Origin: Candidatus Thorarchaeota archaeon
GTDB lineage: Archaea; Asgardarchaeota; Thorarchaeia; Thorarchaeales; Thorarchaeaceae
NCBI GenBank assembly: GCA_016841005.1
Contig: JAEORG010000150.1
Coordinates: 1-5,087 of the forward strand
Length of the DNA stretch: 5,087 nt
Reading direction: 5' to 3'
Every line of letters begins with the position of its first letter. Positions within the stretch are counted from its first letter, which is position 1. Under the pieces are notes generated by a model. It had not been told where the DNA came from. It ran no database searches and worked only from the letters and a program-made list of their open reading frames with translations. Below, piece after piece: positions 1 to 5,087 of the stretch. The position numbers and the translations under genes are program-made.

Positions 1-24
1 TGAGTGTTGAAACACGAGATAAGT

Positions 25-28
25 GGAG
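25..28 (+). promoter_or_regulatory. Shine-Dalgarno site deciding the start of the small membrane protein
   Basis: GGAG lies nine bases before the ATG at 38 and matches the core of the archaeal ribosome-binding consensus. It favours ATG 38 over the in-frame GTG at 23, which has no comparable site upstream. Confidence 0.5.
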
Positions 29-37
29 ACCGCAACA

Positions 38-325
38 ATGTCAAATGTTGAAAAACCATGGTACAAACATGTCTGGTTTAGTAGGTTAATCTACATCTTC
101 TTAGCCATAATGTGCTTTCCAGCCATGACATTTACAATTCAGTTTGTAAGTGATGTGTCAGGATTAACACAATGGAGTCAAGCACATGGTCCATACTTCA
201 TTCTGAACGAATTTACAGGTCCTATTGTTATGACTAATTTCATCTTTATCCTATTCTACATTGGACTATCAATGGCTTTTATTTTCAAAGCATTTTCAAC
301 AACAGATGAAATGCCAATTGAATAG
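38..325 (+). CDS. Small two-helix membrane protein, unknown function
   Basis: I do not recognise this 95-residue protein. The sequence shows a short basic N-terminus (KPWYKH, residues 6-11) and a first hydrophobic segment at about residues 12-37. An aromatic, polar loop follows at about 38-60, then a second hydrophobic segment at about 62-86 and a short acidic tail (TTDEMPIE). Basic residues before helix 1 and one Lys after helix 2 suggest both ends are cytoplasmic and the loop is outside. A GTG codon at 23 is also in frame and would add METAT. I prefer the ATG at 38 because a GGAG sits at 25-28, nine bases upstream, and would lie inside the gene if GTG were used. It lies 75 bases before tldD on the same strand. 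Co-transcription is possible but not shown. It is too short to be a typical transporter and could be an accessory subunit of a membrane complex encoded upstream of the window. Confidence 0.72.
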   Translation: MSNVEKPWYKHVWFSRLIYIFLAIMCFPAMTFTIQFVSDVSGLTQWSQAHGPYFILNEFTGPIVMTNFIFILFYIGLSMAFIFKAFSTTDEMPIE

Positions 326-386
326 ATTGAATATCACATTTCCAATTCATTAGGAAGAGTATTATCACGCGGTTGAATCTGTGCAC

Positions 387-401
387 ATGGTGTTAGACCA
401 T
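387..401 (+). promoter_or_regulatory. tldD ribosome-binding site inside a small hairpin
   Basis: GGTG at 389-392 is eight bases before the TTG start of tldD and matches the anti-Shine-Dalgarno sequence. ATGGT (387-391) is complementary to ACCAT (397-401) with a five-base loop, so most of the ribosome site and the first base of the start codon can be paired. An ATG at 387 also opens a five-codon frame ending at TGA 402-404, overlapping the tldD start. The ribosome-site call is reasonable. The hairpin is weak (five pairs, two of them G-C), and any role in regulation is inference. Confidence 0.35.
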
Positions 402-1858
402 TGAAGGATATCGCGGAATTTGCTTTGGACAAATGCAGAGACCTTGGGGCAACGTATGCTGACATCCGTATTGTGTCCGTGAAGGATGAAGATATCTCCG
501 TCAAGCTTGGCAATATTTCGGTTCTCGAGTTACGAGAGGTTATTGGATTTGGGGTTCGCTGTCTCGCTGATGGTGGCTTTGGTTTTGCAGGTTCATATAA
601 CCTATCAAAGAATGAAGTACGTCGAGTTGCTGAACTTGCAGTGAGGATAGCTAAAGCTTCAGGATCAACTAGAAAGACACCAGTAGAACTTGTCGATGAG
701 AAAGCTGTAGTAGATGATTATGCAACACCTTTCAAGAAAGATCCATTTAAGGTTCCAATTGAAGAAAAAGTAGACTTGTTAATGGAAGTCGATAAACGAT
801 TAGGAGAACATAATCCAGGAATAATCAAGTTTACTAACGCTGATTATCGAGGACATTCAGAGGATAAAATATTCAGTAGCACTGATGGGGCTTACATCAC
901 TCAGAAGATTGTTTTCTGCGGGGGTGGATTCTCGTGTATGGCTATATCTCCTGGTTCTCCACCACAACGACGTTCATACCCGGGCTCATTCAGAGGTGAT
1001 TTCTCTACGAGTGGGTATGAATTTTTTGAATCAAGAAAACTCCTCGAAAATGTTGAAAGAGTTGCAGATGAAGCGATTGCACTGACTACAGCTAAGCAAT
1101 GTCCAACTGAGAAAGCCACTGTACTTTTAGATGGTCATCAGCTCATGCTTCAAATCCATGAGAGTTGTGGACATCCCACAGAACTAGATCGGGTTCTTGG
1201 TACAGAAGCCGCATTTGCTGGTACGAGTTTCATGACTGTCGATCTTCTAAATTCTCTACAATATGGTAGTGAGCATGTCACAATTGTAGCTGATTCCACC
1301 AGCCCTGGAGGTCTCGGAACTTTTGGTTATGATGATGAGGGAGTCAAAGCAAAACGTGTTGAGCTAATTAAGAATGGATTATTTGTAGGATATCAAAGCT
1401 CTAGGGAGACCGCTGCTCTGATTGGTCTTAAGGAGAGTTCCGGAGGAATGCGTGCAGATGATCCACAGAAATTACCTCTTATCAGGATGGTAAATATCAA
1501 TCTAGAGCCTACTGATTGGAAACGCAATGAGATCATAGAGGATACTAAGAATGGAATCCTAATGTCAACAAACAAGAGCTGGAGTATTGATGACAAACGT
1601 ATTAATTTTCAATTCGGTACTGAGATTGCATGGGAAATCAAGAATGGAGAGATCGGGGAGCTAATTAAGAATCCAACTTACACTGGTATTACTCCTGAAT
1701 TCTGGGGGACTATGGATGCGTCCTCGAAAGATGATTGGCGAGTTTGGGGTACTCCAAATTGCGGCAAGGGTCAACCTGGACAGGTTATGTATGTAGGACA
1801 TGGTTGCGGAACTGCACGGTTCCATAATGTCAGAATCGGAATCTTAGGAGGGAAATAA
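401..1858 (+). CDS. tldD: TldD, catalytic zinc subunit of the TldD-TldE protease
   Basis: TldD is the metalloprotease subunit of the TldD-TldE heterodimer, a soluble chamber-like protease. In Escherichia coli it removes the microcin B17 leader and degrades the antitoxin CcdA. The 485-residue length is normal for the family. The PmbA/TldD domains run in order: an N-terminal region at about 15-80, a middle region at about 115-215 and a C-terminal catalytic region at about 225-482. The zinc motif HESCGH fits HEXXXH, with His253, Glu254 and His258. The third zinc ligand is expected to be Cys454 in NCGKGQPGQ. The conserved stretches HPTELDRVLG, FAGTSF and DDEG are present. I chose the TTG start because the N-terminus (KDIAEFALDKCRDLGATYADIR) aligns with the family start, the frame is closed by TGA at 374-376, and no other start codon occurs upstream. 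tldE follows after one base. The native substrate is unknown. Confidence 0.96.
   Translation: MKDIAEFALDKCRDLGATYADIRIVSVKDEDISVKLGNISVLELREVIGFGVRCLADGGFGFAGSYNLSKNEVRRVAELAVRIAKASGSTRKTPVELVDEKAVVDDYATPFKKDPFKVPIEEKVDLLMEVDKRLGEHNPGIIKFTNADYRGHSEDKIFSSTDGAYITQKIVFCGGGFSCMAISPGSPPQRRSYPGSFRGDFSTSGYEFFESRKLLENVERVADEAIALTTAKQCPTEKATVLLDGHQLMLQIHESCGHPTELDRVLGTEAAFAGTSFMTVDLLNSLQYGSEHVTIVADSTSPGGLGTFGYDDEGVKAKRVELIKNGLFVGYQSSRETAALIGLKESSGGMRADDPQKLPLIRMVNINLEPTDWKRNEIIEDTKNGILMSTNKSWSIDDKRINFQFGTEIAWEIKNGEIGELIKNPTYTGITPEFWGTMDASSKDDWRVWGTPNCGKGQPGQVMYVGHGCGTARFHNVRIGILGGK
1846..1852 (+). promoter_or_regulatory. Strong Shine-Dalgarno site for tldE within the tldD 3' end
   Basis: AGGAGGG is the best ribosome-binding match in the window. 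It lies in the last codons of tldD, seven bases before the GTG start of tldE. With only one base between the tldD TAA and that GTG, it indicates translational coupling and efficient initiation from a GTG codon. Confidence 0.8.
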
Positions 1859-1859
1859 G

Positions 1860-3242
1860 GTGAAACAGAATAGAGACCTTCTCCTATCAAAAGCTGAAGT
1901 AGTTCTCAAGGAAGCCACATCTTTAGGTGCTTCTCAAGCTCAAGCCACCGTTACTCTTAGGACTATGGGTCTAACCCGATTGGCTAATAGTATCATTGAT
2001 CAAAATGTTTCAGAACATCATGCTAAGGTTCGAGCTCTTCTCTACTTTGGGAAGAAGAGCGGAGCTATTGAATTTGAGGTTTTTGAAGATAATGACATAA
2101 AACGTGCAGTAGAAAATGCAGTTTCTTTAGCTCGCATTTCTCGTGAAAATTCTGACTTCATTTCACTTCCTGGAAAGAAGAGTTACTCATCGTCGTTCGA
2201 TGTCAATGGGTTAATCTGCGAAGAAACATATAACGCATCTCCTGAATTACGTGCTGAGTATGCTACACTTGCAATAGAAACTGCACATAGTATCGATAAG
2301 AGAGTGGATGCTGTCGCGGGTTATGTCCAGAATACAACATCCGAGCGAGTGGTCGTCAATTCCCTTGGTGTTGAAGGATATGAAATGAAAACCTTTGCAG
2401 ACACACAACTCACAGTAATAGCAAGAGATGGAGCAGAAGAGGCTGCTGGTTGGTCATCTAATGCTCAACGAGATATTCGAGACCTCAAAGTTGAAGATGT
2501 AGCTCGGATTGCAGGTCAGAAAGCGGCTGATGGATTTGGATTGGAAGATCTTACACCAGGTGAATATGAAGTCGTGTTAGAGCCTGCAGCAGCAGGTGGA
2601 TTGATGTTCTATACTACTCTGCTAGGATTTGGAGCAAGACGTCATCAGGAGTATATGACTTACCTAAGGGATAGAATTGGTGAAAATGTATTTTCTGAAA
2701 AGCTAGCAATATCTGATAATGCTTTAGACCCTCGCCTAGTCGGAGCATCTCTCTTTGATGATGAAGGAGTACCTCATCAAAAGGTCGATCTTGTTGAAGA
2801 TGGTATTATCAAAAATCTCGTTTACGATTCAATGACAGCTGGCAAAGATGGAGTTGAGAGTACAGGTAACCATGCAAGATGGTGGGGTCCCGGTGAGCCA
2901 ATTCCAAGACATGTTATCGTAGAAGAAGGAAAGGCATCGATTGAAGATATGATTTCTGAAACGAAACGAGGCGTATTGGTGACACATTTCCATTACATGA
3001 ATCCAGTTAATCCAACTGAAGGAGTTCTTACAGCCTTGACCAGAGATGGAACTTGGTACATAGAGGACGGTGAAGTGAAGTATCCCTTGAGAACACTAAG
3101 ATTCACCGATGAGATATTGAGATTCTTCAAGAACATCGATATTATTGGAGAACATTCAAAATTCAATACCCTTCCTCCGTTTGGATTAGTTCCAGGAATG
3201 AAACTACCGTCCTTCAGATTCTCTGGGTCGAGTAAGGAGTGA
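1860..3242 (+). CDS. tldE: TldE (PmbA), non-catalytic partner of TldD
   Basis: This is the second PmbA/TldD-family subunit, 460 residues, which pairs with TldD to build the protease chamber and is expected not to bind the catalytic zinc. The family fold is visible as an N-terminal region (about 8-90), a middle region (about 120-225) and a C-terminal region (about 232-458). The last contains LFDDEGVPHQK, STGNHARWWGPGEPIP and LTRDGTWYIEDGEV. Where TldD has HEXXXH, this protein has EPAAAGGL at about residues 241-248, so the metal ligands are absent. The late zinc-binding cysteine is also missing. This distinguishes TldE from a second TldD. The GTG start is set by the AGGAGGG site upstream. The gene follows tldD by one base, so equal expression of the two subunits is likely. 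Its stop codon lies inside a palindrome that may end the transcript. The older name pmbA applies to the same family. Confidence 0.94.
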   Translation: MKQNRDLLLSKAEVVLKEATSLGASQAQATVTLRTMGLTRLANSIIDQNVSEHHAKVRALLYFGKKSGAIEFEVFEDNDIKRAVENAVSLARISRENSDFISLPGKKSYSSSFDVNGLICEETYNASPELRAEYATLAIETAHSIDKRVDAVAGYVQNTTSERVVVNSLGVEGYEMKTFADTQLTVIARDGAEEAAGWSSNAQRDIRDLKVEDVARIAGQKAADGFGLEDLTPGEYEVVLEPAAAGGLMFYTTLLGFGARRHQEYMTYLRDRIGENVFSEKLAISDNALDPRLVGASLFDDEGVPHQKVDLVEDGIIKNLVYDSMTAGKDGVESTGNHARWWGPGEPIPRHVIVEEGKASIEDMISETKRGVLVTHFHYMNPVNPTEGVLTALTRDGTWYIEDGEVKYPLRTLRFTDEILRFFKNIDIIGEHSKFNTLPPFGLVPGMKLPSFRFSGSSKE

Positions 3243-3266
3243 GTCACTCCTTTTATTACGACTCGG
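3228..3266. terminator. Bulged palindrome at the tldE / convergent-gene junction, likely terminator
   Basis: AAGGAGTGA (3234-3242) and TCACTCCTT (3244-3252) form a perfect nine-base inverted repeat around one G, or an eight-pair stem with loop AGT as RNA. CGAGT (3229-3233) also pairs with ACTCG (3261-3265), leaving an eight-base bulge on one side. On the plus strand the stem runs into TTTTATTA, which fits a stem plus U-tract terminator for tldDE. It covers the tldE stop codon and reaches into the last codons of the opposing gene. On the minus strand no T-run follows, so termination in that direction is less supported. A protein-binding site is the alternative. Confidence 0.55.
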
Positions 3267-3903
3267 ATAATTTTGCGGCTAATTGCTCACAATATTGATC
3301 AAAGACTCGGACGACCCTGAATTGGGTCTCTTTGGGACCATAAAGAAATGTGATATATTTCAATAATGCCAAATTGTGAAGCATAGATACCGATGGTTCG
3401 TTCCTTGAGAAAAAGTCTGCAATTCTCTCGTTGATGATCTCTTTTGCATTTTCGGTCTCTATTCGAATGATAGCTTCATGCTTAATCTCATAGATACACT
3501 CGTCAAATTCTCGGGTGTGTAAATGAGTTCGGATAGGTCCAATGAGAAAATTAGCAGATAACTCATCAGTTAGATTGTTGCTTCCAAGTTCTTCTACACT
3601 TTTATTGAAATCAACGAGTATTGACTCAACATCAAAATCTATCTTCCTATTTACCTCTTCTAGGAATTTTCGATATTGCTTCTTCCGTATCAGATCAAGA
3701 TGTTGAAGGAATTCATTCTCAAACGCAGCGATTACTTCTCCAACTCCAGGAATCTTGATCTTCTCTCGTTTGTCTCTACTAAAAATTACATCTTCTTCCT
3801 CTGAATAGAACTGCAGATGGATGAGATATTTCACCATCAGTTCTAAATGATCAGACATAGATAAACTACCAATTTTAGAGGGAACATCATGGCATATATT
3901 CAT
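3256..3903 (-). CDS. Uncharacterised helical cytosolic protein
   Basis: I do not recognise this 215-residue protein. It has no signal peptide, membrane segment or cysteine cluster, and its composition is charged and strongly helical. Leucine-rich stretches (SDHLELMVKYLIHLQFY, residues 17-33; MLHNLALLKYITFLYG near 173-189) alternate with acidic and basic helices. The PGVGEV turn at about 52-57 separates the N-terminal helices from the rest. The first possible start is ATG at 3901-3903, because an in-frame TAA lies 9-12 bases upstream. No good ribosome site precedes it. An internal ATG at 3856-3858 (Met16) has a weak GGTAG seven bases upstream and starts closer to the compact helical region, so the true protein may be 200 residues. 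It follows the membrane-anchored gene by 28 bases on the same strand, so the two are probably co-transcribed. It could be a scaffold or adaptor, but nothing shows this directly. Confidence 0.75.
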   Translation of the reverse strand: MNICHDVPSKIGSLSMSDHLELMVKYLIHLQFYSEEEDVIFSRDKREKIKIPGVGEVIAAFENEFLQHLDLIRKKQYRKFLEEVNRKIDFDVESILVDFNKSVEELGSNNLTDELSANFLIGPIRTHLHTREFDECIYEIKHEAIIRIETENAKEIINERIADFFSRNEPSVSMLHNLALLKYITFLYGPKETQFRVVRVFDQYCEQLAAKLSES

Positions 3904-3931
3904 ACTTAGGAGTTATCGTTTGCACATTGCT

Positions 3932-4501
3932 CTATTCTACTGCATGCAGAATCATTGACAATGGAGATGTAATTATCAATTCTTCATCTCCACAATTGAA
4001 TTGCATTCTGATATATGCATAATCTGGGAGGGATCCGTATTGCTCTGGAGTAAGTGCATGACTACCAATACCACCACAATACAAGTCAACAGAAGAGTTC
4101 GCAGGAATTGCACCTATCATTATTGGAATCCCTTGGCCATAGAATGATGTATAGAATGAGTAGATCACATCATGACTTGGAGTAAAGAGTGTCCCCATAA
4201 TAGGTGTGAAATCACCAATTGCCTCCTGTCCAGTATTTGTGACATTAATTGTCAAAGAACAACCGATTGTCGTTGGCCCGAGATGCGGATCCATAGTACC
4301 GATATGTGTACGTACAACTCTGATCTCGATGTTTTCTCCAATTACTGCTATATTGAGATTCTCGGTATCTCCCGGATATGGATCAAGATCATTCGAAGGT
4401 CCAATAGATAAATAGTTCAAATAAGAAATAACAAGTGCGACTCCTACTATCATTATAATCGCAGATACTAAAACTATCACTCGAACTGTTCTCTTATTCA
4501 A
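3932..4501 (-). CDS. Membrane-anchored extracytoplasmic beta-rich protein
   Basis: The protein opens with a basic NKRTVR and one hydrophobic helix (about residues 6-31). A low-complexity Ser/Asp/Pro linker follows, then an extracytoplasmic domain of about 140 residues. That domain has alternating hydrophobic strands, NVTN and NSS glycosylation-type sequons, and three cysteines, two of which could form a disulfide. No lipobox is present, so the helix is either an uncleaved anchor or a signal sequence. The pattern around SLTINVTNTGQEAIGDF resembles immunoglobulin-like secreted domains such as DUF4352, but this is a by-eye similarity only. Two in-frame TTG codons lie at 4507 and 4501. I chose 4501, giving 189 residues, because GAGG ends nine bases before it but only three bases before 4507. 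The gene is upstream of the helical orphan and probably co-transcribed with it. It is divergent from the small gene at 4703. Function is unknown. Confidence 0.75.
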   Translation of the reverse strand: MNKRTVRVIVLVSAIIMIVGVALVISYLNYLSIGPSNDLDPYPGDTENLNIAVIGENIEIRVVRTHIGTMDPHLGPTTIGCSLTINVTNTGQEAIGDFTPIMGTLFTPSHDVIYSFYTSFYGQGIPIMIGAIPANSSVDLYCGGIGSHALTPEQYGSLPDYAYIRMQFNCGDEELIITSPLSMILHAVE

Positions 4502-4509
4502 AATCAAAT

Positions 4510-4514
4510 CCCTC
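4510..4514 (-). promoter_or_regulatory. Shine-Dalgarno site for the membrane-anchored gene
   Basis: The minus strand reads GAGGG here. The spacing of eight to nine bases suits the TTG at 4501. The other in-frame TTG at 4507 is only three bases from the GAGG core, too close for normal initiation. Confidence 0.5.
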
Positions 4515-4537
4515 TCTTTTACACGACCTCAATTGAC

Positions 4538-4548
4538 CATATAGATTA
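4538..4548 (-). promoter_or_regulatory. Candidate TATA box for the minus-strand gene pair
   Basis: The minus strand reads AATCTATATGG. The TATAT core is about 25 bases before 4517, which would start the transcript just upstream of the GAGGG ribosome site and give a leader of about 16 bases, a typical archaeal geometry. No clear upstream BRE is visible, so this is a position-based guess. Confidence 0.3.
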
Positions 4549-4657
4549 CTGTCTTAATAGTTTTGATTGACCTTCACAAAAATGTTCTCTGGAATACCTT
4601 TCTTGGTATGTTCAATATCACTGACTAGTAAGTTCCATCATTCAAAGAGCTAAATCT

Positions 4658-4665
4658 AAAATATT
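4658..4665 (+). promoter_or_regulatory. Candidate TATA box for the small plus-strand gene
   Basis: AAAATATT is an A/T octamer about 25 bases before 4687. A transcript starting there would reach the preferred ATG at 4703 after about 16 bases, including GGTG at 4693-4696. The spacing suits an archaeal promoter. The base composition is A/T-rich throughout, so chance occurrence is possible. Confidence 0.3.
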
Positions 4666-4682
4666 CAATTGTATCGATTGAA
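4664..4682. promoter_or_regulatory. Operator-like dyad TTCAAT-N7-ATTGAA
   Basis: TTCAAT (4664-4669) and ATTGAA (4677-4682) form a perfect six-base inverted repeat. The spacer contributes one further G-C match (4671/4675) around a TAT centre, so 14 of 19 positions are symmetric. The dyad lies between the candidate TATA box and the expected transcript start of the small gene, where archaeal repressors often bind. The regulator is unknown and the A/T-rich background weakens the call. Confidence 0.35.
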
Positions 4683-4692
4683 AGTAATCTGT

Positions 4693-4696
4693 GGTG
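4693..4696 (+). promoter_or_regulatory. Shine-Dalgarno site deciding the start of the small helical gene
   Basis: GGTG lies six bases before the ATG at 4703. It would fall inside the gene if the tandem GTG codons at 4691 or 4694 were used, and neither of those has a ribosome site upstream. The same GGTG core is seen before tldD. Confidence 0.4.
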
Positions 4697-4702
4697 CTAG
4701 AA

Positions 4703-5005
4703 ATGGATGAACATCAAAAATGGACACTGGATATGCTGAATGCTCTTAAGAATGAACAAGTAGCAATCTTCAAGAAATATCAAAGTCGGGTCATCAATCC
4801 CGATAATACAGATGAGTATAAGGAAGCCAAGACAGCGTTTGATCAAGCAGATCGTACAATAAAGGCTATTGACTTAGACATCGCGATTCTCCTTACTGAG
4901 GGCGAACAGGAACCTGATTTTCTTGATGCAATATGGAATAAATTCAAGAAGCTCTTCAAAAGTGACAAATGGGGCTCTGGAGGGTGGTCTGGAGTTAGAG
5001 GGTAA
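4703..5005 (+). CDS. Small helical protein with amphipathic Trp/Gly-rich tail
   Basis: I do not recognise this 100-residue protein. The sequence shows two predicted charged helices (about residues 4-30 and 36-64), separated by the turn NPDNTDEY. They look like an antiparallel helical hairpin or short coiled coil. An acidic linker (TEGEQEPD) follows. The C-terminus then changes character: FLDAIWNKFKKLFK (about 73-86) is a cationic amphipathic helix, and the last 14 residues (SDKWGSGGWSGVRG) are Gly/Trp-rich and probably unstructured. There is no signal peptide and no cysteine. The start at ATG 4703 is chosen over GTG 4691 because of the GGTG site; the GTG would add four residues. The gene is divergent from the membrane-anchored gene and preceded by a dyad, so it may have its own regulation. 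The tail suggests peripheral membrane association or partner binding, which is inference. Confidence 0.68.
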   Translation: MDEHQKWTLDMLNALKNEQVAIFKKYQSRVINPDNTDEYKEAKTAFDQADRTIKAIDLDIAILLTEGEQEPDFLDAIWNKFKKLFKSDKWGSGGWSGVRG

Positions 5006-5037
5006 TTTGCAAAGAAAGAGTGTGAAAAGATTGCTTT

Positions 5038-5085
5038 AGGTACTTCTTCTAAGCAGTAAGATACTGAACATAGAGGTACATCTTC
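5038..5085. repeat. Imperfect direct repeat AGGTAC(T/A)TCTTC at the window edge
   Basis: AGGTACTTCTTC (5038-5049) recurs as AGGTACATCTTC (5074-5085), matching at 11 of 12 positions with a 36-base period. No gene can be supported downstream of 5005. Two copies are too few to call an array, and the second is cut off close by the window end. Confidence 0.3.
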
Positions 5086-5087
5086 AA

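Noticed and set aside
1..22. Tail of an upstream gene ending at TGA 1-3, TGA 8-10 or TAA 20-22
   Set aside because: Too few bases remain to decide whether any of these is a real stop codon or which frame it would close.
326..400. Possible tRNA or small RNA between the membrane protein and tldD
   Set aside because: GGTTGAATC resembles a T-loop and ACCA a tRNA end, but no acceptor, D-arm or anticodon stem can be paired. The sequence is too short and unstructured for a tRNA.
885..1596. Open frames of 66-72 codons on both strands inside tldD (885-1085 +, 901-1119 -, 1393-1596 -)
   Set aside because: They overlap the strongly supported TldD reading frame, including its conserved segments, have no ribosome sites of note, and their translations look non-native (Arg/Ser-rich, no family features).
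1860..3242. TldE as a catalytically dead, degraded copy of TldD
   Set aside because: Absence of the HEXXXH motif is normal for the TldE/PmbA subunit. The frame is intact, the length is typical and the family motifs remain, so it is a functional partner rather than a decayed duplicate.
2993..3247. 84-codon minus-strand frame over the end of tldE
   Set aside because: It lies entirely within conserved TldE coding sequence and the junction palindrome, and its translation has no recognisable features.
4172..4415. Two plus-strand frames (79 and 69 codons) opposite the membrane-anchored gene
   Set aside because: The minus-strand frame has a coherent anchor, linker and beta-domain pattern with a ribosome site. 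The plus-strand translations are Cys/Ile-rich without structure and are best seen as shadows.
4843..5085. Minus-strand frame of about 80 codons open from the window edge, opposite the small helical gene
   Set aside because: The translation is rich in Ser, Pro, Cys and Phe with no hydrophobic periodicity or clear start, and the opposite strand has a well-formed helical protein with a ribosome site.
1..5087. Defence island, CRISPR array, toxin-antitoxin pair or mobile element
   Set aside because: No regular repeat-spacer pattern, transposase, integrase, nuclease or antitoxin-like DNA-binding motif was found. TldD-TldE is known to degrade CcdA in Escherichia coli, but no CcdA-like gene is present here.

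Overview
This window looks like a stretch of archaeal chromosome, roughly 40% G+C by eye. It carries a tldD-tldE protease operon surrounded by small or orphan genes. The case for Archaea rests on three things: a TldD/TldE pair of the type common in archaea, short leaders with GGAG/GGTG/GAGGG Shine-Dalgarno matches plus A/T-rich TATA-like boxes, and a secreted-type protein with a single N-terminal membrane anchor and no lipobox. An Asgard (Thorarchaeota-like) source is my impression only. No lineage marker is present.

Layout. Positions 38-325 (+) encode a 95-residue protein with two membrane segments that I do not recognise. Positions 401-3242 (+) hold tldD (TTG start) and tldE (GTG start). 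They are separated by one base, and a strong AGGAGGG site precedes tldE, so this is a tightly coupled two-gene operon. TldD keeps the HEXXXH motif and the late cysteine that bind zinc. TldE lacks the HEXXXH motif, as is normal for the non-catalytic partner. A bulged palindrome, the best terminator candidate in the window, sits across the tldE stop codon. It lies at the junction with a convergent minus-strand pair: a membrane-anchored beta-rich ectodomain protein (4501-3932), followed 28 bases later by an unrecognised helical cytosolic protein (3903-3256). Divergent from that pair, across a gap of about 200 bases with candidate promoters on both strands, lies a 100-residue helical protein (4703-5005, +). 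It has an amphipathic, Trp/Gly-rich C-terminus.

How the genes work together. Only TldD-TldE has a function that can be named: a heterodimeric metalloprotease that trims unfolded peptides. Nothing in the sequence ties the flanking orphans to it, although small unknown proteins nearby make a testable but weak substrate hypothesis. The most distinctive non-coding features are the junction palindrome (3228-3266) and a TTCAAT-N7-ATTGAA dyad in the divergent intergenic region. I see no RNA genes, CRISPR arrays, insertion sequences or pseudogenes, and no gene-free stretch longer than 300 bases. I found no convincing new multi-gene system here. The novelty lies in the four uncharacterised proteins and the regulatory sequences.
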